This document shows positions 11,001 through 21,747 of a stretch of DNA of 64,000 nucleotides, in pieces. Position 1 is the first letter of the stretch, and every line of letters begins with the position of its first letter. The position numbers and the translations under genes were made by a program. The notes under the pieces were generated by a model, which searched no databases, was not told the DNA's origin, and was given only the letters and a program-made list of their open reading frames with translations. The DNA comes from Paratrimastix pyriformis (taxonomy: Eukaryota; Preaxostyla; Paratrimastigidae), in contig JAPMOS010000018.1 in assembly GCA_027972325.1 (NCBI GenBank), positions 62,001 through 126,000 of the forward strand, read 5' to 3'.

Positions 11001-14000
11001 CTCGGGGCTGCCCATGGGCCGGCGGGCCCCCCGGCCGGCGGGCGAGCGGCGAGCCGCTCCGGGGTGTCGGTGCCGATCCAGGTGCCGATCCAGGTGCCGC
11101 TGCCGCCTCGGCTGGGCCGCCCCGGACGGGGGAGGGGCCGCACGGGGGGCCGCGGGCCGCTCCCGGGAGGCCGATCCTGTGGGGCACGCCGCGGCAGCCA
11201 GGGGGGGAGGGCGGAGAGGGAGAGGGGAAGGAAAGGGGGAGGGGGGGTGCAGCTCAGGCGAGAGAGGGCAGGGAGGGGATGGCGGAGGGTGGAGCAGCTC
11301 ATCAGGCGGGCTGGGGGTGGTCGGCGTGGTGGATGGTCGGCGTGGCGTGGTGGCGGGTGGGGCGGATGGCGGGCGTGTACGGACGGGGCGCCGGGGGGCC
11401 GAAGAGGGTGCCCGCGGATGGGCTCGGGCGGGGCGAGCTCGCGGACGGCCGCGGGGGCCTCAGGACAGGCTGGGGCGGTCCCGGGCGGGCGCGCGGCTCC
11501 TCCTCCTCCTCCTCGGGGGCCGGGGCGGGGGCCGATGGGGCGGCGCCCGAGGGTCCCAGTTCGAGAGTACCCTCGGCCTCCCCACCCGCAGCCAGGCGCC
11601 CCGGGCCGGGGGCCGGCGCCGATGCCGGGGCACTGGGGACGCCGCCCGGGGGCAGCAGGCGCGGAGCCTCGGCGAACTGCCCCCCGGTGGGCCCCAGGGT
11701 CTCGCTGGCCAAGCGGAAGGCCTCCTCGGCCCCGGCTGCAGTGGTCCAGTGCGGCAGCCAGTCGGAGGGGGGGAGGGGGGGGGGGGGGGGGGGGCAATGG
11801 GGCACCGAGCGGGGTGAGCGTGTGTGGAGGGCGGGCGGGGAGGGGCGGGGCGGGGCAGGGCAGGCAGGCGGGGCGGGGCGGGGCGAGGCGAGGCGAGGCG
11901 AGGCAGGGCGATGTGTGGTGGGGCGAGGACGGGCCGTGGGGCCTGGGCGGGGCTCTTCCTCGTGGAGGCTGAGCGGCGGGGCCCGCGGGGGCCCGCGAAG
12001 AAGAGGCCAAGCCCGGCCCGGCCCCGACCTCCTCGGGCGCGGGCACGGCTAGGGCAGGGGATCCGCTCAGCGCCCGGCGCAGCCGAAGGGAGCCCTGCAC
12101 GAGCGGAGGGCGGGCGGGGCGGGGGGATCAGGATGGGCACCGAGGGTGCGCGAGGCCGCGAGCCCCCCCCCCCCCCCCCCCTCCCCCTCCCCATGGCCTG
12201 CCTCGCTCCCGGTGGGGGGATTGTGGTTTGGGGGTCGGTCAGACCCCCGAAGGCGTGGCGGCCGGGAGGGCTGCGATCAGCTGGGGCTCGGCCGCCGGGG
12301 GGCTGCGAGGGGGCGACTGGGGCCGGGGCTGGGGTCGGGGGTGGCCCCGCGGAGTGAAGGGCCGCCCGGCCGCAGCAGCGGGGCACGGGCTGGACGGGCT
12401 GGGGGCCGGGGCGGGGGCGGTGCTGTTGGTGTCGGGCGATGGCGGGGCCGGGGTCGGGGACGGGGTGGGGGTCGGGGGCTGCAGGCTGGTCGGGGTCACC
12501 ACCAGGGCAGCCGCCCCGGGCCGAACCACCAGCGCCGCCGCCCCGGGCCCCGAGGCCGAGGCCGGTCGCGAGGCTGTCGCCGGGCCGCCCGTGGGGTTAT
12601 GGCCGCCCGTGGGGATGGGGGCAGCGGTGGGGCTGGATGCCGCGGGGCCCTCCGAGGGGCGCCGGGGCGGGGGGCTCGAGGCTGCCCGGGGGCCCACCAA
12701 GGCCGCCCGGGGCCGCCCGGGGCTCGGCGAGCCGCTGGGGTGGCCGACGGGGCTGCTGCCTCCTCGCCCCTCGGCCAGGCGGCCAGCGTGCGGGCCGCTG
12801 GGGTCGGTCGAGGCGCCCGCGGGGGGACGGGGCCGGGGCTGGGGCGAGGCGGCCACCCTGCGCATGGCCCGGGACACGTGGGCCTCCTGGGCGCTCAGGT
12901 CGAGGGGCGCCGTGGGCCGCGCCGCGGACCCTGCGCCGGCGATGGGATGGGTGCACAAGGGGCATGCGGACGGGGCGATGCACACGGGGGATGGCGGGAT
13001 CCATACGGGGGATGCACACGGGGGATGGGCGGTGGCGAGGGCGGGTTCGAGGCGGGGGCGGGACGCCAGGGCGGGGACGGGACGCCAGGGCGGGGGCGGG
13101 GTGCCAGGGCGGGCGGGCGGGCGGGCGGGCGGCGGACCGGCGGGTTGGGTGAGGTCGTCGCCCAGGTCGGAGTCCGCGCCCGTGTCGGGTCCTGGATGGC
13201 CCTTAGCGGTGGGGCCCCCGGCGGCGGCCGGGCGGGGCCGCTGGAGGATGCGCTGCATGAGGTCGGTCGCCTCGAGGGCCGCCGGGGCCGCCGGGGCGGG
13301 CAGGGGTCCCGGCAGCAGGGAGGGCCCGGGGGGCGCACCTGCGGCGGCGGACAGGAACAGCATGAGCCGGGAAATGGACGGGGACGGGGACGGGGACGGG
13401 GACGGGGACGGGGACGGGGACGGGGAAGGGGACGGGGAAGGGGACGGGGACGGGGACGGGGACGGGGACGGGGACGGGATGATGTCGGGCCGGGGGCTGC
13501 GGGCCAGGGAGGATGGGGCAAGCGCAGCCTGCTGGGGAGGCGGACCGAGCGGCCGCAAGGGGGAGCGCAGTACGATCGGAGGGGCCGATGGCCCGGGGGA
13601 TGCGGGTGTTGCCTGGGCGGCGGCCCCAGCAGCCCACGGCCCCGACGGAGCGGGGGAGGGGCTCGCCGGCTGCAGGGGCGTGGAGGCCGGCCGGCCGGGG
13701 GTGACGCCGCGCGCGGGGCCCGGGGCGACCCACTCGGCCCTGGAGCTGGAGCGGGGTCGGCCCGGGGGGGCCGCGGGGGAGGGGAGGCGCCCCGGCCGCC
13801 GGGCGAGGATGCTGGGCGGCACGGCGAATGTGCCCGCCGGGATGGCGCTCAGGTAGCGCTCCTCCAGGCGCCCCGTCGGCCTCGCCCCCACACCGGAGGC
13901 CCCCGAGGGCCCTGCGCACCAAACCACGAGGGCGACGGGGTGAGGCCGGCCACCGGCCATTGGGATGGGAGGGGGCGAGGCGAGGTCCCCCGGGGTGCGC

Positions 14001-14029
14001 GGAAGGGGCGGTGGGGGCTGCCGGGGCGG
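8024..14029 (-). CDS. GC-rich, repeat-laden minus-strand coding region, product not recognised
   Basis: About 6 kb of very GC-rich DNA with several plausible minus-strand exons, each followed by a GTCCG donor. Segments with protein-like composition: ERYLSAIPAGTFAVPPSIL (about 13860), LMLFLSAAAG (13350), ATDLMQRILQRPRP (13250), AQEAHVSRAMRRVAAS (12880), DWLPHWTTAAGAEEAFRLAS (11740), DMLFVGAASPAPGR (10590), YATVGGLLQGGLTRGLDRP (9210), GPYLDLYTAQ (8670, donor at the next base) and LIGMAWQALGALRREGEDAF (8570, donor near 8497), ending around 8024 after FYAPGHLGPL. The sequence between is Pro/Ala/Gly-rich and much of it is intron. No domain was recognised. It may be the 3' part of the tRNA phosphotransferase-like gene to the right, or a separate gene. 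Very long open frames on both strands here are GC artefacts. Coordinates mark the region, not a proven CDS. Confidence 0.4.
9779..9818. repeat. CCCCGT hexamer repeat
   Basis: About six tandem copies of CCCCGT, inside the unidentified minus-strand region. Confidence 0.8.
9964..10035. repeat. 9-nt CCCCGACAT/C repeat
   Basis: Eight alternating 9-nt units of the form CCCCGACAT or CCCCGACAC. Probably intronic. Confidence 0.8.
10094..10173. repeat. GGGCA pentamer repeat
   Basis: About sixteen perfect copies of the pentamer GGGCA. The sense strand of the minus gene is C-rich here. Confidence 0.9.
11775..11794. repeat. 20-nt G run
   Basis: Uninterrupted G run on the plus strand, so poly-C on the sense strand of the minus-strand coding region. 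Confidence 0.9.
12163..12181. repeat. 19-nt C run
   Basis: Uninterrupted C run on the plus strand within the unidentified minus-strand region. This is opposite in polarity to most homopolymers in the window. Confidence 0.9.
13376..13480. repeat. GGGGAC hexamer repeat
   Basis: About seventeen copies of GGGGAC with two GGGGAA variants. On the minus strand it translates as an open Ser-Pro dipeptide run, so it may be coding or intronic. Confidence 0.85.
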
Positions 14030-15029
14030 CTGGGACGGCAATGTGCGAACCGGCCGTCAGGAGGACCACCCCCTCGGCCAGCTCGGCGAAGGTGCATCCG
14101 TCTGGCCGAGGAGCCGCCCAAGCCGCAGCCAGAAGCGCAGCCCCGCCCGCCCGGGCGGTGTGGCCAACAGGGAGCCCGAGCCCAACAGGGAGCAGACAGA
14201 GCGGCGTGGTGAGCCTGGCGGCGATGTCCGGGGAGGGCAGGCCGAAGGGTGGCGCGCCCAGAGGTGCGGACCTTCGATGGCCATCTCCAGGTTCAGCGCC
14301 AGCCGGCGGGTCCGCGAGGGCCGGGCGGGGCCTGGGGCCCACCCACCCCACCCAACCCCACCAGGACACAGCCCCCGCCCCGCCGCATATCCCATTGAGC
14401 CCTCGGGGCGGAGGGCACAGCAGCGCAGGGGCGAGAGCGCACCGCAGGGCAGGGCGGCGGACCGGATCGGACGAGGTACGGCCGGGTGAAGAAGGCCAGA
14501 TGCTCCTTCCGGGTGGTGGCCAGCACCCCCGTTCTGCCCGCGGGACCCACGGCACCCAGCCGCCGCCGGTGACGCACAGAAATCGGACGCCCAGCACGGC
14601 AGAGGCGGCGCGGGGCAGTCCACCAGACCTCTGGAGCTTCTGCCAACGGCGTTCGGAGATGTCCAGGTAGACGGCGTCATAACGTCCCCGTTCGAGTGGC
14701 GCTGCGGGAATATGTACGTCCTGTTCATCATTGACCGCTTGGGATCAGATGGGTCTCAAGAGCGACCGGACCAGCTCCGGGCTGTGCCCCCAATTTGCGC
14801 GAATAAAACGGCGTCCCTCCTGAACAACTAGCGATACTTGAGATGTATGGTCCATCTCGATAACTTTTGTCACGTCGTCAATTTTCACGCCATGAGAAGA
14901 GAACGTTGGCAAGGAAAGAACATCATCCAGCAGAACCCAGCCGTCGGCCGAGTAATTCACGCGAACTTTTTTCAAAAGGTGCCGACAAAGGACAACCAAA
15001 AATTTGTAAACGAATGTGGCATCGGACAT
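14030..15029 (-). CDS. TPT1: tRNA 2'-phosphotransferase-like protein (KptA/Tpt1 family), divergent
   Basis: The family removes the splice-junction 2'-phosphate from tRNA using NAD+. The start is the ATG at 15029. The first exon (to about 14777) is a clear Tpt1 winged-helix half: a CRH (catalytic Arg-His pair), SADGWVLLDDVL, then RANWGHS matching the family RAxQGHS. A GTCCGG donor follows. The next exon, about 14724-14634, reads AVYLDISERRWQKLQR, aligning with the family YHGTSxxxWxxI block but with LDI where HGT is expected. Exon about 14533-14463 (TRKEHLAFFTRPYLVRS) aligns loosely with the RxHxHLA block. Exon about 14340-14274 (RLALNLEMAIEG) aligns with the strand-helix ahead of a later FAELAEGVVLLTAG, matching the NGVxLTxG block. 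Phases join cleanly. The left end is approximate. With HGT lost, NAD binding may be altered, so activity is uncertain. Confidence 0.66.
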
Positions 15030-15187
15030 CTACACCTATCCCCAGAGCTCGCTCAACGGCTGGGATAGTTGTCAGCCGCTCGGGGATTGGATACTCGCCC
15101 TCTCTTGGGTTCCTCGAGGGCCTGCGAGGCGCGGTCGACGACATCCACTTTCGTATATTCATATTCATATTCATATATCATATTCGC
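15030..15187. promoter_or_regulatory. Bidirectional AT-rich spacer, Tpt1-like / CRIB genes
   Basis: About 158 bp between divergent start codons. It includes an ATTCAT repeat stretch near 15155-15178. A shared promoter is inferred from the arrangement only. Confidence 0.4.
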
Positions 15188-15900
15188 ATGTCCTTTACTG
15201 CAAAATTGACATCAAGTGCCTCGAGCTTTTTTTCCAAATTGAACAAGAAAAAGACCGATGACACCTCTTCCTCCTTCATTGTCGGCGAGCCGGAGGGATT
15301 TGAACATGGAATGCACATTGGTATCGACGCGACTGGTCTGAATTTGAACATCAGGATGTCTGCAAACATGTGCTACTGAATCTGTCCAGGCGATGTTCAA
15401 TGCCAGAATGTCCCTGACGAGTGGGCGAACATGATCAGTCTGTCAAGCGCTCTTATATCAGGGATGGTTTACTCATATTCGGCACTGTCAATTCCCACTA
15501 GGAGATGTCTGGCTCCCGGCAGTTCTCTTTTCGATTTGCCCGGCAGCCTCATTTGGTTTTATTTTTTTCGCTCATGGTTTCTTCACATTCTCTCTCGCAG
15601 AGGAGAAGACGCCCTCCGGCCTCGACGTCCCCGACACCTGTCGCGGCTGAAGCGGCTCCCACCCCCGAGGGCTCCGTCGTGCAGAGCGACTCACCCGCTC
15701 CTGCTCCGCCAGCCCACTCCGGCCCCACTATCCAGCCGGCCTCCTTGGCCCCACCACCGCCCCCGGCACGAGGTCGGCCCGCGCCACCACCAAAGCCCGC
15801 CCACCTCGCGGGTCCCTCCTCTTCTCCCTCCGCTGTGCCTCCGCCAGCCCCTCCTCGCCGGCCCGCTGCTTTCGCTCCGCCAGCTCCGCCACGAAGGTGA
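15188..15900 (+). CDS. CRIB-domain proline-rich protein (small GTPase effector)
   Basis: A CRIB motif is visible near residue 33: VGEPEGFEHGMHIGID matches the I-x-x-P-x2-F-x-H-x2-H-V/I-G Cdc42/Rac-binding consensus. The start ATG at 15188 gives MSFTAKLTSSASSFFSKLNK. Intron 15336-15389 (GTCTGA...CCAG) joins DATG to DVQCQNVPDEWANMI, the usual PEEW helix after CRIB. A second intron starts at 15438 (GTCTGT). A downstream exon to the TGA at 15900 encodes a Pro/Ala-rich tail with PPPPP tracts as in WASP-like effectors. The acceptor of the second intron is unresolved: the obvious one at 15600 gives the wrong phase for the proline-rich frame. The protein probably binds Cdc42/Rac-type GTPases and SH3 or profilin partners. 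No kinase or VCA domain is seen. Confidence 0.72.
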
Positions 15901-16212
15901 GGCCGGCGGCTTGTCGCGCTGTGTTGTGTTGTGCTATGCTGCGTTCTGGCAGGCGGGTGTATGCTATTCACTCGATATCCCCCGTTCGGCCTCCCTTTGG
16001 TCACCTTGCCTGTTGTTGTACTACACTGCGATATGGCCGCTTCTCCCCTCCCACCACCTCCACTCCACTCCCCCCGTTGGTCCGCCTTTCTCCGTTTCGG
16101 TCTTCGTCGCGAAGACTCATCGCACCTGATCAGTCCAATTTGATCGCTCCGGCTTTCAAACGAAGAGAGTGGGAGGGAGCCGAGCGTCCAAGTGGCTATC
16201 ACCCCGCCCAGA
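15901..16212. other. Intergenic spacer upstream of NSE1
   Basis: About 310 bp of moderate-GC DNA with pyrimidine-rich stretches near 16040-16100. No coding exon was recognised. Probably the CRIB-gene 3' flank plus the NSE1 promoter. Confidence 0.45.
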
Positions 16213-18291
16213 ATGGCTGCGCCTGTTCGGTGGCCAGGAATTGCCCTGCAGACCTTGATCCGGGACCACTGCCTCACAAAGGACCAATTCGCTCAAGTCT
16301 CGCAGGCGCATACTGATGAAGAAATAGCAGGTCCGTGGTGCCTCATCTCCGTCTGTCTTATTCGCCCGCAGCCGCGATCACGAAGCTCGATGGGCTCCTC
16401 AAAGGGATGAACTACAAAATACAATACACTCACGAAGACCCACAGAGGATCATGCTAATTAACACAGGTGAGCCAGATGCCATCTCGACCATGGCCACGG
16501 ATCTCACCACCCCCGAGATCGCCTCCTTCCGGGCGTGCATCTCTGCGTTTCTGCAGGGAATCACCATTGTGCGATCCAAGGTCCGGTCGATTCTGAAGAA
16601 GGATAGCCTCTTTGAGAAACTGGTCCGCCCCGACCCACTCCCGCCCTCCTCCTCCTCCTCCTCCTCCTCCTCCTCCTCCTCCTCCTCCTCCTCCTCCTCC
16701 TCCTCTCTTCTTCTTCTTCTTCTTCTTCTTCTTCTTCTTCTTCTTCTTCTTCTTCTTCTTCCCCTCCTCCTCCTCACCCGCTGCTGCCCTCACATGCCCA
16801 CCGCCATCACTTGTGTCGATGCCCCACCTCTGTCACCACGCATCCGTCGGATCGCTGCCGCCCTGACAGATGCAGCGCAAGTGGCTGGAGATGGCCCCCG
16901 GGGGGGACAACCCCAACCTCGTCCAGCTCGGTCCGCCTGCAGCCCCATGGGGGGATCCGCCCCGCCCCGCCCCGCCCCGCCACCGCCCCGCCCGGCACCC
17001 GGCGGGAGCTGCTCCGAATGACTGTCGTGCCGCCTTTGGCGGGGTGGGCCGCAGGGCCGCGGACGCTGCTCGAGCTCGAGAACTACTTGCTGGTGACCAG
17101 CGGGAATGAGCATGGCCACGCACACTCCTGCGCCGGCTGCAAGCTGGTCACGGTAGGGGTCCGCGCCCCCTCCGGCCGCTGCACCTCCAACTGCCGCTGC
17201 CCCCGGCCTGCCACCACCCCCCCCACCCCCACCCCCACCCCCCCCTGATGAGGATGGCCCTGCCCTGCTTCTCCAGGGGCGTGTCTGCGAGCACTGCCAG
17301 GATGTCCGGATGCACCCCTCTGCAGCGAGCGGAATCCCGTCTGCCCCGGCTGCAAGCAGGCCGCCCGGTGGGCACCCATTGCCCTTCCCCCATCCCCACC
17401 GCGGTCCGCCGGGCTGCCCGCCTTGGCCACCTCGCGGGTCCCCCCCCCCCCCCCCCCCCCCGACCCCGCGCTACCTGGGCGCCCCTGGCCTCACCTCGTC
17501 GTGGGCCATGTCTCCCCCCTGGGCCGATGGGCGCCTGGGCTGGATGGTGACTGGGCTGGGGCCTCAGTCGGAGGCGCGCCGGGCCCGGACGGCGGCCGAG
17601 GAGGATGAGGATGGCGGCGAGGGGGCCCCCGCAACCGCGGGTGAGGGCGAGGGCCGCGAGGGCGGGCCGGCCCGCGGTGGGGACGGGGGCGCCCCCGAAA
17701 GGGACCCAGCCAGGGCGGAGGGGGCGGCCCGCAGGGGACAGGGCAGGGCCCGCAGGGGGGCCGGCCGGGGCAGGCGGAGCCTCCTCAGCCGGGAGCTGGC
17801 CGACCTGGGGCCTGGGTCCGGGGGGGGCGCCCCTGCCGAGGGGGACCCCGACCCCGAGGCGGACGGCGGCCCCACCGGCAGCCCGACCGCCACTCGGGTC
17901 CTGCCCCTCCGCCGGGCCCGGCTGCGCAAGGTCCGTGGCGCCCCCCGCCCCCTCCCTCGCCCCCTCGCCCGGTCTCTCTGGCCTGCCTTGGTTGGCACCC
18001 CCTTGCCACGTGCCCCCCTCCCCCCCGTCCCTGTTTGACGTCCTGCGGGACGTTGCCAGGCGGCCCCGGGGTCGGACGATGGTGAGGGCAGCCCGGGGGG
18101 GCCAGAGCCCCGACGAGGCCGAGGCGGCCCCCGAGGAGGACGGGGCCGGGGCCGGTGACGGGGACGGGGACGGCGACGAGGACGACGAGGACGACGAGGA
18201 CGCCCCCACGACGGCCCGGGGCGAGGTCGCTTGGGAGCGCAGGAGTCGCCGCGGGGGCCGCAAGGCCGGCCGGGCCCGCGCCAGACGGTAG
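16213..18291 (+). CDS. NSMCE1: SMC5/6 complex subunit NSE1 (RING-type), with long acidic tail
   Basis: NSE1 is the RING E3-like subunit of the SMC5/6 DNA-repair complex. ATG at 16213 (MAAPVRWPGIALQTLI). Exons 16213-16330, 16372-16622, 16870-16930, 17055-about 17158 and 17277-17403 join in phase through GTCCG introns. The second exon has LINTGEPDAISTMATDLT, matching the family VN-T...D-ISKMATDF block. A winged-helix end reads TLLELENYLL, before the RING ligands SCAGC, VCEHC, a His in VRMHPS, and VCPGC. Between VRMHPS and VCPGC the frame changes by one base (about 17314-17322), a likely indel or sequence error. Downstream exons to the TAG at 18291 encode an Arg-rich then Asp/Glu-rich tail not found in typical NSE1, so the final exon set is less certain. 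The intron at 16623-16869 contains TCC and TTC microsatellites. Confidence 0.85.
16649..16762. repeat. (TCC)n then (TTC)n microsatellite in NSE1 intron 2
   Basis: About eighteen TCC followed by about nineteen TTC triplets. It lies wholly in intron 16623-16869 and is pyrimidine-rich on the sense strand. Confidence 0.95.
17440..17461. repeat. 22-nt C run in NSE1 intron
   Basis: Uninterrupted C run on the sense strand, inside the intron that starts at 17404. Confidence 0.9.
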
Positions 18292-18768
18292 GAATTCTGG
18301 GCTCCCGCACCCTCCCCCTCCTCCCCCCTCCTCCCTCCCCTCCTCCCCTCCTCCTCCCCCTCCTCCCCCTCCTCCCCCTCCTCCCCCTCCTCCCCTCCTC
18401 CTCCCCTCCTCTTCTTCCTCCTCCCCTCCTCCTCCCCCTTCCTCCTCCCCCTCGTTGGCGAGGCGCTTTGGATGCGGTGGCAACATCATGGCGGCTGACC
18501 GGAGGGCAGGGTGGGGAAGGAGCCGACCGGCTGGACATCGTGGGGCCCAGCGCCATGCCCGCCATGTCCCCAGATCCCCAGATCCAAACCACAACCAAGC
18601 CCAACCAAGCCCAACCAAGCCCAACCAAGCCCAACCAAGCCCAACCAAGCCCAAGCCCAACCAAGCCCAGACCCATGCCCCTCATGCCTGCAACACCGGC
18701 ATTTCTTCGGACTGATAAATGAGGGGATGGGGTGGATGGGGTGGAGGGGGAGGGGGGCACGGGCGGCC
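18292..18768. other. Convergent intergenic space with CT-rich tract and 10-nt repeat
   Basis: Lies between the stops of NSE1 (+) and METTL13 (-). It holds a C/T-rich tract of CCTCCCC-type units (about 18310-18450) and seven to eight CCAAGCCCAA 10-mers (about 18588-18660). No coding exon is seen. Confidence 0.6.
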
Positions 18769-21695
18769 TCACCTCCTGCGGCGGGCGGCCTTCTTCGGGG
18801 GCTGGGGCTGGTGGCAGGCCAGGCGCTCCATCAGCGGCACCAGCCCTTCCACATCCACGGCCGCTGCGGGGGCAGGCAGGCACAGGCACGGCGGGCACAG
18901 GCACGGCGGGCACAGGCACGACGTGGGGGCAGGGAGACATGTCAGGGAGGGAGACATGTCAGGGAGGAGTCCGCTCGTGGGGGAGGGGAGGCCATCGCCA
19001 GGTGGGGTGGGGTGGGGTGGGGCAGACCGGTGTTCCAGGGGCGGGCGGCGGTGGCGGCGAGGGTGCGGGCGGCGGCCTGCAGGGCGCGGGGCTTGAGGTC
19101 CCCCTGGGGCGCCTCGGGGAAGAGGAAGAGCACCCTGGACGGGCCCCCACCGGCCGCAGCCCCAGCCCGGGTCAGACGGGCGCCCCCGCAGATGCCCAGC
19201 CACGGCCAGCAGGGCAGGGCAGGCAGCAGGACAGGCAGCAGGGCAGGGCAGGCAGCAGGGCAGGCAGGCAGCAGGGCAGGCAGATGGTGGGCGGGTGGGG
19301 CTGCGGGGCTGCGGGGCTGCGGGGCGGACCGGTTGAGGTCCTCCTCCATCTGGAGCTGGTGGGCCGAGCGGAACCGGGCCAGCAGCCGCTCCAGGATCTG
19401 CTCCCGCAGCCGCTCCGACCGGGCCACCAGGTTCAGCATCAGCATCCCGCCCGGCGCCAGGCAGTCGCGCTGCCCCAACGGCCGGCAGGCAAGCCGCCAT
19501 GCGCCCCCCCCAAGCCCCCCCACCAAGGGATGGATGGATGGATGGATGGATGGATGGATGGATGGATGGAATGGGCGGATGGAATGGGCGGATGGAATGG
19601 GCGGATGGATGGGCGGATGGAATGGGCGGATGGATGGGTGGGTGGGTGGGCGGATGGATGGATGGATGGATGGGCGGATGGATGGATGGGCGGATGGATG
19701 GATGGGCGGATGGATGGATGGATGGATGGGCGGATGGGCGGATGGGCGGATGGGCGGATGGATGGGCGGATGGATGAATGGATGGTGATGGTGGGCCAAT
19801 GGTTGGTTGTCCGTGTTGCCTCCCTGCCGGGCGGGCGGGGCGGGGCGGGGCGTGGCTGGGCGGGGCGGACCATCGCGTCGACCATTGCCGGCTCGACGAA
19901 GGCGGGCGCGGGGCAGGTCAGGCCCAGGGCGGAGTCCTTGCTGTCGGCGTCGAGCACCACCAGGTCGTAGCCCGCCGCGGCCCCCTCGGGGAGGCAGACC
20001 CCGGGCGCCCCCGCAGCGGGGGGTGCCGGCTGGTCGGCGGCGGGCGGGGGCGGCGGGCGCACGGCGGCCGCGACGGCCCTGAGGAAGGCCAGCCCGTCGA
20101 CCGTGTGGACGGCCAGCTGGGGCCCCGCCTCGCGCAGCCCGAACCAGGCCCGACTCAGCTGCCCAACAGCCGCCCGGACGCCCGCCCCAGCCCACAGACA
20201 CCCCCGCGGACACGGCATCAGCACTCGGCTGGGGTGGGCCGGGGAGGCCATCCGACGTGGGGGTGGTCTGTGGTCTGTGGTCTGTGGTCTGTGGTCTGTG
20301 GTCTGTGGTCTGTGGTCTGTGGTCTGTGGTCTGTGGTCGGGGATCGCGGGGCGGACCTCGACGACGGCGGGGTCGATCTCGAGGGCGTCGATGCGCATGC
20401 GGGGCCCGAAGTGCCAGTGGAGGAACATGGGCAGGCAGCCCGCCCCCAGGCCCACCACCAGCACCCGCAGGGGGGCCTCGCCGGCCTGCAGGGCGCCCGG
20501 GGCGGCGGCCGGGGCGGCGGCCCGCAGCTGCTGGGCCTGCAGGGCGGCCTGGTGGGCCTCGGGGCTCAGGGCCACCGGCTGGTCGCCCGTCAGGCGGCGC
20601 CACTGGTCCGGGCAGCCCGCCAGCAGGGCCAGCCCGCTCAGCTGCACGGCATGCCGCCCGTCCCCCAGGGGGGGTGGAAAGGCGCGGCGCGGCACGGTGA
20701 GACGCGGTGAGACGAAGCGCGGTAGCTACCCCTCCTCCTCCTCCTCTCCTCCAACCGCTCAGCCCCAGCCCCAGCCCCAGCCCTAGCCCCAGCCCCAGCC
20801 CTAGCCCTAGCCCCAGCCCCAGCCCCAGCCCCAGCCCCAGCCCCAGCCCCAGCCCCAGCCCCAGCCCCAGCCCCAGCCCCAGCCCCAGCCCCAGCCCCAG
20901 GGCGGGGCAGCGGGACAGCAGGGGGTCCCGTGGGGGGGACGGGACGAACCATGGCCTGCTGGTGGGCCGATGCGAGGGTGTCCCGGTCGACTTGCCAGCC
21001 CGCGTGGGGCTCCGTCAGCACCGTGGGCCGGGCCGCGGCCGAGGTGGGGATCTCAGCCCGCCCCGGCCCCGGCCCTGGCCCCGGCAGCGGGCGTGGCGGC
21101 GGCTGGTGGGGCGGGTGCGGCGGGGGCGGGGGCGGCGGCTGGTGGGGGGAGCATGGCCACCTCGGACTGGATGAGGTGGGGCGCGTTGAGGAAGACCAGC
21201 CGCCGGAAGACCACAACCCGGGCCGGGGCCGGGGCCGGGGCCGGGGCGGCGGGCGCCTTCTTCTTCTTGTGCTTCTTCTTCTTGGCACCCTCCGCCCCCT
21301 CCGCCGGGGCCGCGGGGGCCTCCTGGGGGGCCTCTTGGGGGGCCTCGTCGGGGGCGGCCGGGTCGGTGGGCGGGTCGACGCGCTCCTCGACCTCCTCGAC
21401 AACCATCCGCCCGTTGAAGGCGCTCTCCGCCTCCCACAGTACGGCCCGGGTCCCTGCGCCCCCCACCCGCACACAACCAGAAGGGGCCGGTAAGCCTTGG
21501 GCGGGGCGGGGCGGGGCGCGGGGCGGGGCGGGGCGGGGCGGGGCGGGGCGGGGCGGGGCGGGGCGGGGCGGGGCGGGGCGGGGCGGGGCGGGGCGGGGCT
21601 GGTGGGTTGGGTTGGGTTGGGTTGGGTTGGGTTGGGTTGGGTTGGGTTGGGTTGGGCTGGGCTGGGCGGGGGGTGCTGGGGCAGGGGTGCTGGGA

Positions 21696-21747
<52 letters not shown>

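Noticed and set aside
8269-11187. Open frames of 500-970 codons on both strands
   Set aside because: In DNA this GC-rich, stops are rare in all frames. The overlapping frames contradict each other and are dominated by repeats and Pro/Gly/Ala/Arg.
20264-20337. Array of GGTCTGT as a tandem of 5' splice sites
   Set aside because: The GTCTG motif is on the plus strand, while the gene that contains it is transcribed from the minus strand.
21601-21661. TTGGG array as telomeric DNA or an interstitial telomere
   Set aside because: It lies inside a METTL13 intron beside two other unrelated repeats, has no chromosome end nearby, and similar local arrays occur in most 3' introns.
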